Below the pieces are notes generated by a model. That model was given only the letters and a program-made list of their open reading frames with translations. It was not told the DNA's origin and did not search any database. 64,000 bases of DNA from Pseudevernia furfuracea (Eukaryota; Ascomycota; Lecanoromycetes; Lecanorales; Parmeliaceae), in contig JAIUPT010000038.1 of NCBI GenBank assembly GCA_022315425.1, forward strand, positions 744,001 through 808,000, written 5' to 3'. The position numbers and the translations under genes were made by a program. Below are positions 14,205 through 25,261 of this stretch, in pieces; position 1 is the first letter of the stretch, and each line of letters starts with the position of its first letter.

Positions 14205-15962
14205 ATGTCTATCAATTGGGCGGGCTATTTTGCCCCAGCCACCCTCATTGTTCTCTGTAGTTTTCTTCTATACCATTACGTCGTCTATCCTTTCCTGTTT
14301 TCCTCATTAGCGAAGACACCCAATGCCCACTGGACCTCTCCTTTCGTTCCTTGGTGGATACTGTGGAAACGGTACCGACAGGAAGAGCTAATCGTAGCAT
14401 ACGAAGCTCATCAAAGGCTGGGAGTGGTCGTGAGACTCGGACCCAAGGACCTCAGCGTCGCCTGTTATGAGGATGGCATACGAACGATATATGGAGGCGG
14501 TTTTGATAAGCCAACTTACTTTGAGTTCTTTAATTGCTATGAGTCTGCATTCTAATGAGCTTAGCTGCCACGGAAGAGGCTGACCACGGCTACAGGAGAC
14601 CCAATTCTTTCTGCAGTCTTACAAAAAAGAACCATTCGATCCACAGACGGAGAGTCTCCGTGGTCTACGCCAAATCTGCGCTTTTCAGTTCTGCACAATT
14701 GGCCTCTTTGACCGAGCATGTTCTCTTGGGACGCCTAGTACCCAAATTACACGAGCAAGCTTCAAGGGCCCAACCAATTGAAGTTCTTGAGTTAAGTTAT
14801 TCTCTATGTCTTGACTATGTCAATGCCTTCATATTCGGACACTGCAACGGATCGAACTTTCTCCAAAATGAAAGCAGCGCGCAGCTCTGGCTAGAACACT
14901 TTGAGCGACGGCATTGTAAAGAGTCTTTTTGGCCTCAGGAGCTGCCAACGATTACTAAATGGATGAGCGCGTTAGGTATCGACATGCTACCTAAAGGGCA
15001 TCTTCCGTCTAAACACTACTTGGAGCGATGGATGATGGGATTATGTGACAAGGCCAACGAAGCCCGTTCGCTTGCAGACCAGGGATTGCTCAAAGATCCA
15101 GCGGATATTCCAGTTGTCTATCAACAAGTCCATAAATCCGTGGAGGCGGATTTGAAAGGTGCTGACAAGCAGACCAAGAAATTGGAAATCGCCAGCGAAC
15201 TTTTCGATCATATTTGTACGCGAGTCATTCCTTTTCTTCAAGGCAGCAATCACATGTGACTGACTTACGCCGCCCTGCAGCTGCTGCACGAGAAGTTCTC
15301 GGACTCGTCCTGGGCTACACTCTATATTATATTTCGCAGAATCAGCAGGCACAGGACCGCCTCCGCAGCGAACTTGCATCAGCGGACCTATCTATTACCA
15401 TCACGAATAGTGAGCCGAACCCAACTCTACCCTCGCCTGCCTCCCTCGACAATCTCCCCTATCTCACCGCTGTCCTTAAGGAATCTTTCCGCATGCGTCC
15501 AAACAGTACGCCCATGCCTCGCATTACGCCTCACGATCGAGCCGTTCGCCTCGCCGGCATCGATAACATCCCTCCGGGCACTCGTGTCAACTCATTCCAA
15601 TGGTTTGTACATAGAGATCCAAGACAGTGGGATCAACCAGACAAATGGATACCCGAGAGGTGGCTGCCGTGCGAGGAGAAGGGTGTCGACGATGTAGGCG
15701 TGCTGTGGGCGTTTGGAAGCGGGCCGAGGATGTGCGTGGGAATTCACCTTACGCAGTACAGTAAGCGTCTACTTCATGCTTCATCCTGTGCTTTACGACA
15801 AAATATGCTGATGCTCTTGTGCAAGTGATGAGATACGTTATTGCGGTCGTCTACTCCAACTTCAGGACAGTTGTGGTTGATGATAGGGATTTTGGGCGCC
15901 ATCCGCCAGGCTCGCTGGATGAGCAGCTGATGGTGAAGTTCGAGCGTCTTCATCATGCATGA
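14205..15962 (+). CDS. Cytochrome P450 monooxygenase (family not assigned)
   Basis: Four exons (14205-14542, 14617-15215, 15281-15760, 15826-15962) give 517 residues. Seen: an N-terminal membrane anchor (residues about 8-30), the K-helix KESFR, the PERW region (WIPERWLP), and the heme loop FGSGPRMCVG with Cys about 464. The C-terminal exon restores YMMRYVIAVVYSNF. P450s of this kind sit on the ER and oxidise hydrophobic substrates; the substrate is unknown. Odd points: the exon 1 donor is GTCTGC, weaker than the others, so that junction is least certain. The I-helix reads SAAREVLGLVLGYT, without the usual A/G-G-x-D/E-T-T pattern. No synthase or other tailoring gene is adjacent, so membership in a metabolite cluster is unsupported. 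Confidence 0.85.
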
Positions 15963-16877
15963 TGGCAACACATACCTCTGAACTCTTATGGGTACCTTGA
16001 TTGTCTGTTGGACCAGCAGAATCGCTCATCAACAATAGAAAGCGCTGGATGAGGTTCATGTATATATGGTTGCACAATGGAAAGATCGAATTTCCAAATC
16101 TCAATTCTCTGCTTTTTTGTTTCTTTTTTCTTCACGAGGTCAAACAGTCCCCTCACCAAAGTAGTCTGAATAATAACTGATACAACATTCCGAAATTTGC
16201 TATCTGTTATACATGAAGAGGGTCGGAGATCTATAATCGGCCAATATCCCGATCATTGCGTCAGTGCCGCTTTTACATAGAGTACATCTCAGCTGCCATC
16301 ATCCCACACTAGTCCAGCTGATGTAGATGGCATCGTCTCCCACCACCAAAAAAGAAGAGCAACAAAGCAAAAACATACAGCAGCTAGAATTCGCCGATCG
16401 TCACCGACCCGACTACTAATTAGCCGATCTGAGGCTTATCTTTGGCTGAGCGGACGGGAAGCCGAGTTTTCAACAGTCTGTGGCCGTATGTAGGAGATTG
16501 GTTCCTAAGTTGATCTATATTGTTGTTATCGGTCAAACCGGGAAAATGAAATATTGATGCTGTGTGTGACCTGATTAGTCTGGTGGTAGAGCTACTCACG
16601 CTAGTATTGCTAGACTGCAGACTTACTATACACGTAAATTTTCCACCCGCTGATGTCGGCTGGTCTCGAGAAGCCACTGGATATGACGGATACTGTCCGC
16701 CAAATTTTTGGGCCGTGGCCAGCCTCCATCGATATGCAAAAAGGGCACTTGATGCGAGTATTTCTCCCGAGGGAGGGTTCGTGAACCCTCAATCTGCCGG
16801 TCTTACGTGGTGTCGTTCCAGGACTTGTGCCGAAGTTGTGGTATAAACCCCTTTCTGCGGAGCAATGCTATGCTTCC
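15963..16877. other. Convergent gene-free stretch
   Basis: 915 bp between the P450 and the ubiquitin-like-domain gene, tail to tail. Short frames on both strands have no recognisable content. UTR sequence is expected; I see nothing else. Confidence 0.35.
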
Positions 16878-18603
16878 TCACTTGGATCCGCCATCTAGGA
16901 GCAGCCATTCCATGCGCTCTCTGGATCGAACGCTCGGCTTACTGGACTTGGTAAAGTCCGAAAGATTCGCCATCCGGGTCAATACGCCTGTGTAGTAATC
17001 CCTTCCGTTATCGGACGGATATGCTGGAAAAGAACCAAAGTCAGCGGCGTCAGTGGAAAAAAAGACCGAGAGAAAGGGGGCATACTTTGTTTAACGTATT
17101 TCATTAGCTCCTTGGTGTCGCTATCGTTGTACAAATTGTAAACCAACTTGTCAATTTCTTTGCGTAAATCGAGAGACTCTTGACCCAGGCGCCTACGCAC
17201 TTCCGCGATTTGCGAAAAGGATGCAAATGCAGGGAAGCTGCTGCGTTGTTGTAGTAAATGCTGAACAGCGCGAGCACGGAGATCTTGGATTTCTGGCACG
17301 AACGCTGACGTGTTGTTGGGCACACCTTTGAGGAGTTCCGCAAAGCGGCAAAAGTCCTCTATCAGCTGTAGAGCTGGGAATTTTCCGTCTAGCAGATCCA
17401 ATGACTGTGAGACGAGCTGGACCCTTCGATAACCATCGAAAAGCTCGTCTTCGTCTTCTTGAGTCGGTCGAAAGACCTTCATTTCGAGTTCCTTGCCTCG
17501 TTGACGTTGCATGTATGGGATCTCGTCACCACTCACACTGACCTCGGCGGGAAGACTCGGATCCCATTCTCGAGATCGTCTGCTAAGGGCTTGGACATTT
17601 TGATAACACAGACCGCATGCACGGCAATGTACCTGCTCATGGTCGTCCTCATTCGTCTCCAAACAGACCGGGCAAGTGCTCGGAGGGCAAGCAAAACGGT
17701 GGAAAACCATGCTCATATCGACATTTTGCCCGGGTCTAAAGACTGAGACCCAGTTCTTTTTTAGATCAATTGGGCGCCTCCGCCGGGTGTCCTCGATCAA
17801 GAAGTCATGATTGTCCAGTTTTGAAAGTCCAGCAGGTGTAACTCCAGCATTAATAAAACGCGCTTTGAGTACAGCCATGAAGCACTCGGACGAATCGATA
17901 AATTCGAGGTGAAAAGGTGCTGTCTTGCCGAATGGGTCGAGGAAAATGACTGGCTGTTGAAGCATCACTTGTGGCGGAACATTGGCTTGCAGCTGCAACA
18001 TCATCCTCATGTCTTCAATGCTTTGCATCAACTGCTTATTTTGCTGGACCATTATCATGAAAAATTGGCGTTGCTCAATGGATAAACCTTTCATCATCTC
18101 AGTGATGCTGTTTTCTTCGCTCTGCAAGGCTTTGACCAAGATATTACTCCTAGAGTTCTTGGCGTCCATACTCTGCTTGGCTTGGAACGTGATGAGCAAC
18201 ATATTGATTGAGGAGATGTGTCTCCCCAATTGCGCTCTAAACTTGGCAACATCATCTTTCTTGCACAAGGCCCACTTTATCTTGCGGTAATTAGATGTAA
18301 AGCCAGACGAACTAGTGGCGAGGTGCGGCTGATAGTCAGATATTGATGCTAGAAACGATTCTAGGCTGTTGTAACATGCATCAACCGCCTTTTTATGGCA
18401 GCAATCTGCTTATCCGATAGATCTGGGTCCGCTCGAATCTCTTCCACTGCTTCCAAGCCATCCCACAGACTCCCAATTTCTGAGGCCAGACTCGCGTAGT
18501 CTGCCGCTGCACCTTTCTTATCGTTGACGGCATCGACAGAGTCTTTGATAATCTTCAGGGCCGCGAATAGGTCGCTCATAGAAAAGCCGAATCCCACAGC
18601 CAT
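16878..18603 (-). CDS. Fungal protein with Helo-like N-terminus and ubiquitin-like domain; apparent frameshift
   Basis: Two blocks: exon 2 16878-17023 and exon 1 17086 to 18603, with a 62-nt intron (GTATGC to CCAG). The N-terminal 70-odd residues (MAVGFGFSMSDLFAALKII) are in one frame, and from about 18390 the matching continuation (AVDACYNSLESFL) is one frame over. The switch falls on a run of five A (five T on the + strand, 18390-18394); one more base would join the frames. The rest reads through IKWALCKKDDVAKFRAQLGR, a Met/Gln-rich coiled coil, and a ubiquitin-like module ending RPIDLKKNWVSVFRPGQ. A CPVCLE...CRACGLC cysteine group follows. This layout is a common Pezizomycotina family of unknown function; its N-terminus resembles Helo-like/STAND-associated domains. 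Either an assembly error or a recent loss-of-function explains the break. Confidence 0.78.
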
Positions 18604-19038
18604 TGCTCATCAGATGGAACGAAAGTGGGCCATTCTAACAAAATTAGAATAAGCGAAGCACAACCGTCGTTCTCGTAGGCCAATTTCAGTGAAACGGGTA
18701 CCTGCTGCTGACTTTATCGGGCAATCACAAATCGTGAAGAGTTTTGGAGCGCAATTGGACGAGTACGTCTTACATGGCGTATATCTCGCATGCCTCGAAT
18801 GAATAAAGTATTCAAGACCTATTGTAGTTCTCAAAGTCCTGAAAGTTCTGTAAAGTCCTAGATTATTCAGGTCCTCAAAGGTTGGATGACGGGTTGTGGC
18901 AAAGTCAAATTAGTCATCAAAATCAATCAATCATATCAGACCGTTAGCGTGGCCTTCTCGTGCCAAGCCAGTCTTTGGTCGATGCGACAGAGCCTTTACA
19001 CAAACACATTATCATATGGATCTTTTATAGACAATACA
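18604..19038. promoter_or_regulatory. Divergent intergenic region upstream of tel2
   Basis: 435 bp between the ubiquitin-like-domain gene and tel2, head to head. The repeated phrase AAAGTCCT/AAAGTTCT (18830-18860) occurs three times in about 30 bp. No gene is seen. Confidence 0.35.
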
Positions 19039-22000
19039 ATGCCTGACCTTCTCACTGCCTTGCATACGAGGACAAGGACCGAAGTGGACCATGCTAAAGA
19101 TCAGCTTGTACCCGCTGAAGTACCAAGACCGGAGAAAGCGGTCTTTGCAATACAGAGTCCAGAAGATGTACTTGAGGCTCTGAGATCAAAGCCTGACAAT
19201 CCAACTCTTAGCAGAGCTCTTCGTTGGCTCAATAGGCCAGCACAACAGGTCGATGATTTCAACATCAAGAAGCCAAGTCCCAAGGCCGCGCAGATACTCT
19301 TTACCTTAGTCAATGACATTGTTCCTGATTACTGGGAGACCTTGAGCGGTGAAGGTGGCAAAAAGACAAGTCTACTGGTTCAATGTCTAAGCAGTGTTGC
19401 CGGTGTTGGCGCCATTACTTCTCGTCTTCGTCTCCTACTTACTCTGATGAAAGATAGTCAAAAGCCCGCTCAGTTCACTATTGTCAGCAAGACCCAGCCT
19501 GTAGAAACCCTACTAAATGTGCTTGAAGCAGTCTTGGCAAAGGAGGATTTCATTACAGCCATATGGCATGATATCGCAGGATGTAGTTTACTATCATCTC
19601 AGAGGTCCTTACATTGGAAAGAATTTAGCTCATTGGTGGCATCGGGCAAGGTGCTGTCTATTGCTAGTGAAGCTAACCTTACCTTGGGAGAACTGAGCTC
19701 CAGCATTAAAGATTGGAGTTGGGTGGGAGATAGCAGTCAATATGCTGCATGGCTTGGAAGGTGTATGCAACACGCGGTTAAAGCGACGAAAGACGACGAC
19801 GTTGAAGGCCAGAAAGCGCTGTCGCAGCTCTTGGGCAAAGGCTTGACTCTAGGATATACAGGTTAGCGTGATAACTCTCGATACACATCGCCCTGGCTGA
19901 TTCTTTCAAAATAGACCAGCTTGTTCGGGCGACATTTTTGGATCTTCTGAGCGGCGATAACCGCTCATTGCAGGAATGTAACGCTCTCATAGCAAGACTT
20001 CCTGCGCACGAACAGAAGACTTTGCTGTACTCCATGATACGAATTCTCTCAAAACAACATTTGCCCACGGAAGGTCAATCTCGAGATTCGACGCATGAGG
20101 GTCACAATAAAGCGATAGGAGGGGTTGCAGCACTTATAAGAGCGATCATCGAAGATATATCGACTTTGCAAGATAATATAGTCGAGTGGCTAGTAGGGGT
20201 GTCTGCTGATGCTGTTGGCCAAGTGCACCTTGCACACAGAGCCGTGATAGCAGCATTAAATTCTATCCCCGGTGAGTACTGGGACTCAGCCCTAAATTTT
20301 TTGTACCGCTAAGTCGTCTTCCAGAACAAGCCAACAAAGTATTGCAGAAAGCCCTGACTCTATTTGGCGACAAGCTTTACATCAAGCATACTCCTACGTT
20401 GCACCAAGAAGGTTGGGCCCCTAAAGTTTTGATTTCTCCTCTACACTGTTGTCGCTAACCCAGACAGTGAACGCTCAAGTCTTGCTTATGCTTGCCGGTT
20501 ACGCATTACGGGCAGATGAGACGTACCTGATGCATCTGTCTCGTTCTAGTATCTACCTAAACGCTGTTTCAAATCGTCTTGCCGCTTCGTCGCAACGAGC
20601 CCGGTTCTTAGGAATGGTGGTTGGCACTGCCTTCTCCGAGCTTGTGGATACGAAGGACAAACGAATGGAGTTCAGCGCGGATGAAATGAATAGCTCTGAT
20701 GGGCAATGGTATAGAAGCCTGACCAGTGTCAAGGATTCTATTGGCTCGATCAAGGACTTGAAGTCTGCATCCACACCATCAATCATGTCGTCTACTCAGC
20801 TGTCAAAGTCGGTCACAAGCAATAAAGCAGTAAGACCAAAGGAACCAGTCCAATCGACCTCCAAAGTGCTCTCGATCGAAGAAATAGACGATAGTTCAGA
20901 GTCGGAAGCAGAAGACCTACCAATGTATGAGAAGCCGGACTCTGATCCCGACGATGAAGATGAGGATCCGACCATTGTACAGCGGAACCGACCTACAGCT
21001 CCAGCGTGAGTAGCATGTTAAGAGGTATAAATCATCAGTCCGTCTCGCTGACCCCAAATCTTCAGGTACATCCGCGATCTCGTAGCGGGCCTCCGCGATG
21101 ACGAGAACTTCGACCGGCACAAATTGGCGCTGTCTACCGCCTCTAGCCTCATACGTCGTAAAGCTGCCTTTGGTACTGAAGTCTCTGACAACATCGACGA
21201 GCTAGCGTCAATTCTCGTTGGTCTCGGTGACAAATGGGAGATGGAGAACTTCCAGCAGATGCGCCTCCAAGGCATGATAGCCGTACTCACTGCCGAGCCC
21301 TTGAATATGGGCCAATGGTTCTCCAGGACCTTCTACAACGGCGACTACTCTGTGGGACAACGAGCGTCCGTACTCACAGTCCTTGGTTTGGGCGCTCGAG
21401 AGCTAGCTGGCCTGGGCAAGGAAGACGCTGCCTTGACAGGCGCCAACGCAACAAACGAGAGCTCTTTCCCTTCGAAACGGCTACCTGACAAACTCCACAA
21501 AATCTACGCCTTGGAAGCTGCACCAATGGATGCCCTATCAAACCAACTAGAGAAGACCATGATCCAACCCATGGCCGCTGAAGCAGCAGACAAATTCTCC
21601 GGCCCCAATGCGCTCAAAGTCCGCACCTTTTCCTCTCGCATGGCCGTGGAGAAGAAGAGAAAAAAGCCAATTCCGAATGCCCTGGCCAAGGTCGTGGCTG
21701 ATGGCTTCTTCTTTCCTCTGACTGGGCGCTGGCGAATACACCTTCAATCATAGTAAGCTTTATCTCGCGACACCGGGCTTATTTTCGCCTCCAGCATGAT
21801 CGGAGCTGACTGTTTCTGACCTCCAGTGGCGAACATTCCACTCACACTTCTCCCTTCCTTCTATCTCACCTCCTGAAGACCCTCTCCCTCATCCTCCACG
21901 CATCCGGCACCTCCACACTCTCCCTCCCCCAAATGACATCCGAATTCTGGGACCTACTGCTTTCCGTACGGTCCCGGGCTACCGATCCTTCCGTGCTCGA

Positions 22001-22250
22001 AGCTCTCCTCTTTGCTTTCTTGACATTGCTCGACATCAACGAGAATGACCAGCGACGGCTAGCAGAACAGCACGCAAAAGAATTGCTAGAGACACAGGAA
22101 TGGGTGGACAATGTCTTTGAGAAACTTGGAGGAGGCAGTGAGGAAGGGGATAGAACTAGAATGCTGGCTGCCGGCGTGCTCATGAGGTGTCGGGAGGTGG
22201 TGGAGAAGTATCAGAGGATGCTGATGGGGAATTTGGTCAACTTTATGTAA
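19039..22250 (+). CDS. tel2: Telomere length regulation protein Tel2 (TTT complex)
   Basis: Six exons (19039-19861, 19915-20271, 20325-20411, 20468-21005, 21066-21752, 21827-22250) join in phase to 971 residues. Tel2 acts with Tti1 and Tti2 as an Hsp90/R2TP co-chaperone that stabilises PIKK kinases (TOR, ATM, ATR homologues). Seen: an all-helical HEAT-like architecture and the conserved block around RFLGMVVGTAFSELVD (exon 4). After it comes an acidic Ser/Glu/Asp linker (SEAEDLPMYEKPDSDPDDED) of the type phosphorylated by CK2 in other Tel2 proteins. The Telomere_reg-2 region follows (YIRDLVAGLRDDENFDRH ... RASVLTVLGLGARELAGL). The exon 3 donor (GTTGGG) is weak, but the frame requires it. The ATG at 19039 is the first start after the in-frame upstream sequence loses coding character. 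Divergent neighbour on the left; convergent with the EEP gene. Confidence 0.92.
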
Positions 22251-22475
22251 CTAAATCCACGATCAGAAGCTCATTCAAGGTTACAGCCTGTGTATGTCGA
22301 CCACGATTACTCTTTCATTGAGCTGTCTTGAGTAAGCATTTTCTGGGGAGGTAGGCTCAACCAGCACCGCTCTAGCATGGGTGAGAAGACGCCACTGCTC
22401 GTAAGCAGAGGTTACGAGAACTCAGAGCTGCGGGCGCTACAATTACGATGTAATAGCTGACTTCTTTGTGGGCTA

Positions 22476-23540
22476 TCACTCTATGACAAGATCCGCCATC
22501 AACCCCAAATGATCCGTCACAAACAACCCCCCCCCTGGCACTTGGAGCCCCTCTCGGATCCTCTCCAACTTCTCCAACCTCACGCCCCCACAGAACAGCA
22601 TCTTATCCATCCTCGAACACCCAAACCTCACCCTCTGCCCCCCGTGACTCTGCATTCCCCAGGTCCACCCTTTCTCGCAGCCCTCTGCGGCCCCCTCCTT
22701 CTCGGCCCCCTCGATCCCGCCTGCCTCCAGATACGTGTCTTTCAAATCATTTTTCACGTGCAACGTCCGGTCAAAACCCTGAATGGCATTGAAATCCCCG
22801 GCCAAAACCCCGCCATGCACACCAGCATCTTTCAGCAACCGACTCGCGAGAGCCACTTGGGCTAGCCGCAAAGGCGGATTCGCCGCGAGACTTTCGAGAT
22901 GTGTATTTCCCAACCGGATCCTGCTATCTCTCTTGCAGGATCTACCATCGCTGCGATCGAGGTCGACAAAGAGCGCGTCCCGACCCATGGCGCTAGCATA
23001 TCGTGTGCGAAAGACGGCTTTCAGGGGCAGGCGAAGATCAACGAGCGTGGTGGTGCCGTAGCGAGAAAGCCAGTTGATGGGTGAGATGTCGGTGATGCCA
23101 AAGCGCGACTGGACCCACGACGTCGACTGAATGATGCTGAGGTCTGAGGAAGTCATTTCTTGGAAGAAGATTACGGTGGGCATGTCCGCGTGAAAGGCGC
23201 TGCTGGTGAGGACGTTTTTAAGATATTGGAGTGCAGCTGCCATTCGCTGGGGTCCGGCCACCATTTGGAAGTCGATGTTCCATGTTACGAGCTTGATCTT
23301 GATATCATTCGAAAGCAGATCAGTGGCGGGGAATGGATGTCTATTCTCTTTCCAGGCTCCATTGGTAAAGGTGTAGTATTGCTGAAGCTTAGGGTCATGT
23401 AGGCCAGCAGGTACGGCCTCTTCTGGCTGCTTGTCCATTTTCTGTATGACGAGTGGTTTCGAGTAATTCGTCAATGTTCGCTTCGTCGGAGGCTTGCGAA
23501 AGATTCTTTTCATCAAAGCGGTCATGCTCATGGCTCTCAT
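22476..23540 (-). CDS. Endonuclease/exonuclease/phosphatase-family protein, Tdp2-like
   Basis: Single exon, 354 residues. Family signature in order: VTWNID (Asn, metal and phosphate binding), FFQEM (metal-binding Glu), LGNTHLES, GDFNAI, and VTDHLGLMADL (catalytic Asp-His). The spacing TWN...QE...GDxN...DH is that of Mg2+-dependent EEP hydrolases; the THLES motif is most like tyrosyl-DNA phosphodiesterase 2 and related fungal proteins. Such enzymes cleave phosphodiesters, for example 5'-phosphotyrosyl adducts left by topoisomerase II, but the true substrate is not shown. The usual SDH motif is TDH here. The first of three in-frame Met codons at 23540 is chosen; 23531 and 23525 are alternatives. 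Its short N-terminal basic segment (KRIFRKPPTKR) could be a nuclear or mitochondrial signal. Convergent with tel2, 225 bp away. Confidence 0.82.
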   Translation of the reverse strand: MRAMSMTALMKRIFRKPPTKRTLTNYSKPLVIQKMDKQPEEAVPAGLHDPKLQQYYTFTNGAWKENRHPFPATDLLSNDIKIKLVTWNIDFQMVAGPQRMAAALQYLKNVLTSSAFHADMPTVIFFQEMTSSDLSIIQSTSWVQSRFGITDISPINWLSRYGTTTLVDLRLPLKAVFRTRYASAMGRDALFVDLDRSDGRSCKRDSRIRLGNTHLESLAANPPLRLAQVALASRLLKDAGVHGGVLAGDFNAIQGFDRTLHVKNDLKDTYLEAGGIEGAEKEGAAEGCEKGWTWGMQSHGGQRVRFGCSRMDKMLFCGGVRLEKLERIREGLQVPGGGLFVTDHLGLMADLVIE

Positions 23541-23865
23541 AGAGGTTGACGGTCATTCGGGATGTACTTTGAGACATGGGACGGCCCCGTAGCTGAAGCT
23601 GGAGGCTGCATTGCTCATTCGGAGAGGAAGGAGCTCAGTCTGCCGGGGCAGCCCCAACTTTGCTCTCAGCTTTGCTGCTTTCTACAAGGCTTTTAATGCG
23701 TTGATTACAGTGATCCGCAGTCCATGATATTAGATACTTACTCTTGAGTAATAAGTAGAGTAAATTAGTTGACGGTGCCTTCGGGCCGACTATGTGCCGA
23801 TGCATTGTAGTGTACACGCGCTAAACTACTGGTTCCCAAGGTCAACTCCTGTCTGAATAGTCGAG
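23541..23865. promoter_or_regulatory. Divergent promoter region EEP gene / PPCDC
   Basis: 325 bp between head-to-head genes. TACTTACTCTTGAGTAATAAGTA near 23734-23756 contains an imperfect dyad (TACTTACTC / GAGTAATAAGTA). No gene is seen. Confidence 0.35.
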
Positions 23866-24558
23866 ATGACCATGGCAACCAGACACGAAGCAGGCGTTCA
23901 AGGAACGTATCGAGATCCAGCAGCAGTCGTTTCAGACGCAATCAATGATGGCAAAAAGCATCTGCTTTTAGCCGCAAGTGGCTCTGTTGCCACTATCAAA
24001 CTACCCATGATTATATCCTCGTTTGAGAACCACCCGAATCTCTCGATTCGAGTCATCGTCACCAAAGCGGCAACTAAATTTCTTGCTGGTCAGTCTCCTG
24101 AGCAGCCTACTATTTCTTCCTTGGTCCTACTCCCCAACGTGGATGCCGTTTATCTCGACGAAGACGAGTGGATCGACCCGTGGACAAGGCATTCGAAGAT
24201 ATTACATATAGAGCTCCGCCGTTGGGCCCACCTCCTCGCAATTGTCCCAATGTCCGCGAACCTTTTGGCAAAGGTTACAGGGGGTCTCTGCGACGACCTC
24301 CTAACCACTGTAATTCGCGCTTGGGACGTAAAGCGTGCAATTATTGCAGCGCCAGCGATGAACCAGATGATGTGGCAAAATCCTATCACGGCAAAGCAAG
24401 TGGCGATACTTGCCGAGGAATGGGACTGGTTTGAAATATTATCACCACAGGTAAAACAATTAGCATGTGGTGACATCGGACAGGGAGCAATGTGCGATTG
24501 GCACGAGATTGTCGCAGTGATTGAGGAACGACTAGCAAGCACTCAGTTCGTAAATTGA
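23866..24558 (+). CDS. Phosphopantothenoylcysteine decarboxylase (flavoprotein, Hal3/CoaC type)
   Basis: Single exon, 230 residues. It catalyses FMN-dependent decarboxylation of 4'-phosphopantothenoylcysteine to phosphopantetheine in CoA synthesis (cytosol). Seen: Rossmann-like FMN fold start HLLLAASGSVATIKLP; the catalytic His about 114 in LHIELRRWA; SANLLAKVTGGLCDDLLT; the substrate-clamp PAMNQMMWQNP (about 163-173); and the catalytic Cys about 201 in LACGDIGQGAM. All residues needed for activity lie in one chain, unlike the S. cerevisiae arrangement where Sis2/Vhs3/Cab3 share sites. There is no long acidic C-terminal tail as in yeast Hal3, so a phosphatase-inhibitor role is not indicated. 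ATG 23866 opens the frame. Complete, standard length. Confidence 0.95.
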   Translation: MTMATRHEAGVQGTYRDPAAVVSDAINDGKKHLLLAASGSVATIKLPMIISSFENHPNLSIRVIVTKAATKFLAGQSPEQPTISSLVLLPNVDAVYLDEDEWIDPWTRHSKILHIELRRWAHLLAIVPMSANLLAKVTGGLCDDLLTTVIRAWDVKRAIIAAPAMNQMMWQNPITAKQVAILAEEWDWFEILSPQVKQLACGDIGQGAMCDWHEIVAVIEERLASTQFVN

Positions 24559-25080
24559 CAAGGCGGTAGCTGCACAGCGGAGAATTGTCGGAGGAGATGG
24601 TCCGTACGAACAGCAGGAGTGTCGGGAAACGAGGTTCTTAAGTCGAATCGGAAAGCTTGAGGACTTTCACGGTCACGGTACGCGTGACCCGTGATCATGG
24701 AGTGCACGTATGACGGTCAGGCACGGCAATGTTGTTGGCAGACCAACCACCACTTGTATTTGGTTTAGGGCCTCTCTTCCCTCCGCATAGCCATCTTGGA
24801 AGCACCGAAGCTAGGGCCAAAGATTTTGACTGGCCTTACTGACCCCTGCGGTAACAAGGAGGAATCTGATATCCAAAGTGAGATGGGTGTTCGGAGAAAC
24901 GCCCTACAGCAACCACACATGTAGAATATACATTATTTACATTACTATAGGTTCATTCTTCCAGGTCTCGGTGGTTGTAAATCAGATCATACAAGCGAAG
25001 CCAAGGCCGCCTATTATGATCTCATATGAAGGTGTGGTTATGTCCTGCGAAGTGAAATGTCACAGGCAGGCTAAAGGAAT

Positions 25081-25261
25081 ATGAGATTGGGCCGATGGGG
25101 AGCTTTGGCCAACATTGTTGGTCTCGTGTACGCTGTTATTGCCTCTTCTCGTGGATATGAACCGGGCGTGTCTGGTCTGGGGCTTCGCTATGTTGTTTTG
25201 CACATTTTGGTACCTTGTGCGAGCAAGGCCCTACTATCATGGGCCTATTCGAGGATTTTGA
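25081..25261 (+). pseudogene. C-terminal relic of an APC-family amino-acid permease
   Basis: Two pieces of one protein family lie in adjacent but different frames. The first (25081-about 25146) reads RLGRWGALANIVGLVYAVIA, the typical start of the last two membrane helices of fungal amino-acid/GABA-type permeases. The second (25151-25261, frame +1) reads MNRACLVWGFAMLFCTFWYL and then VRARPYYHGPIRGF and a stop, the usual C-terminal end. The loop between them is deleted and the frame is shifted. No upstream helices are found on either strand for about 500 bp, so most of the gene is gone. The calls come from motif likeness, not from a search. Confidence 0.6.

Noticed and set aside
14205..15962. 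Secondary-metabolite gene cluster around the first P450
   Set aside because: Neighbours are a beta-galactosidase and a ubiquitin-like protein; no synthase, transporter or regulator within reach.
23395..23577. Acidic minus-strand frame overlapping the N-terminus of the EEP gene
   Set aside because: Considered as an alternative first exon, but it is in a different frame, reaches a stop and has no donor that joins it to VTWNID.
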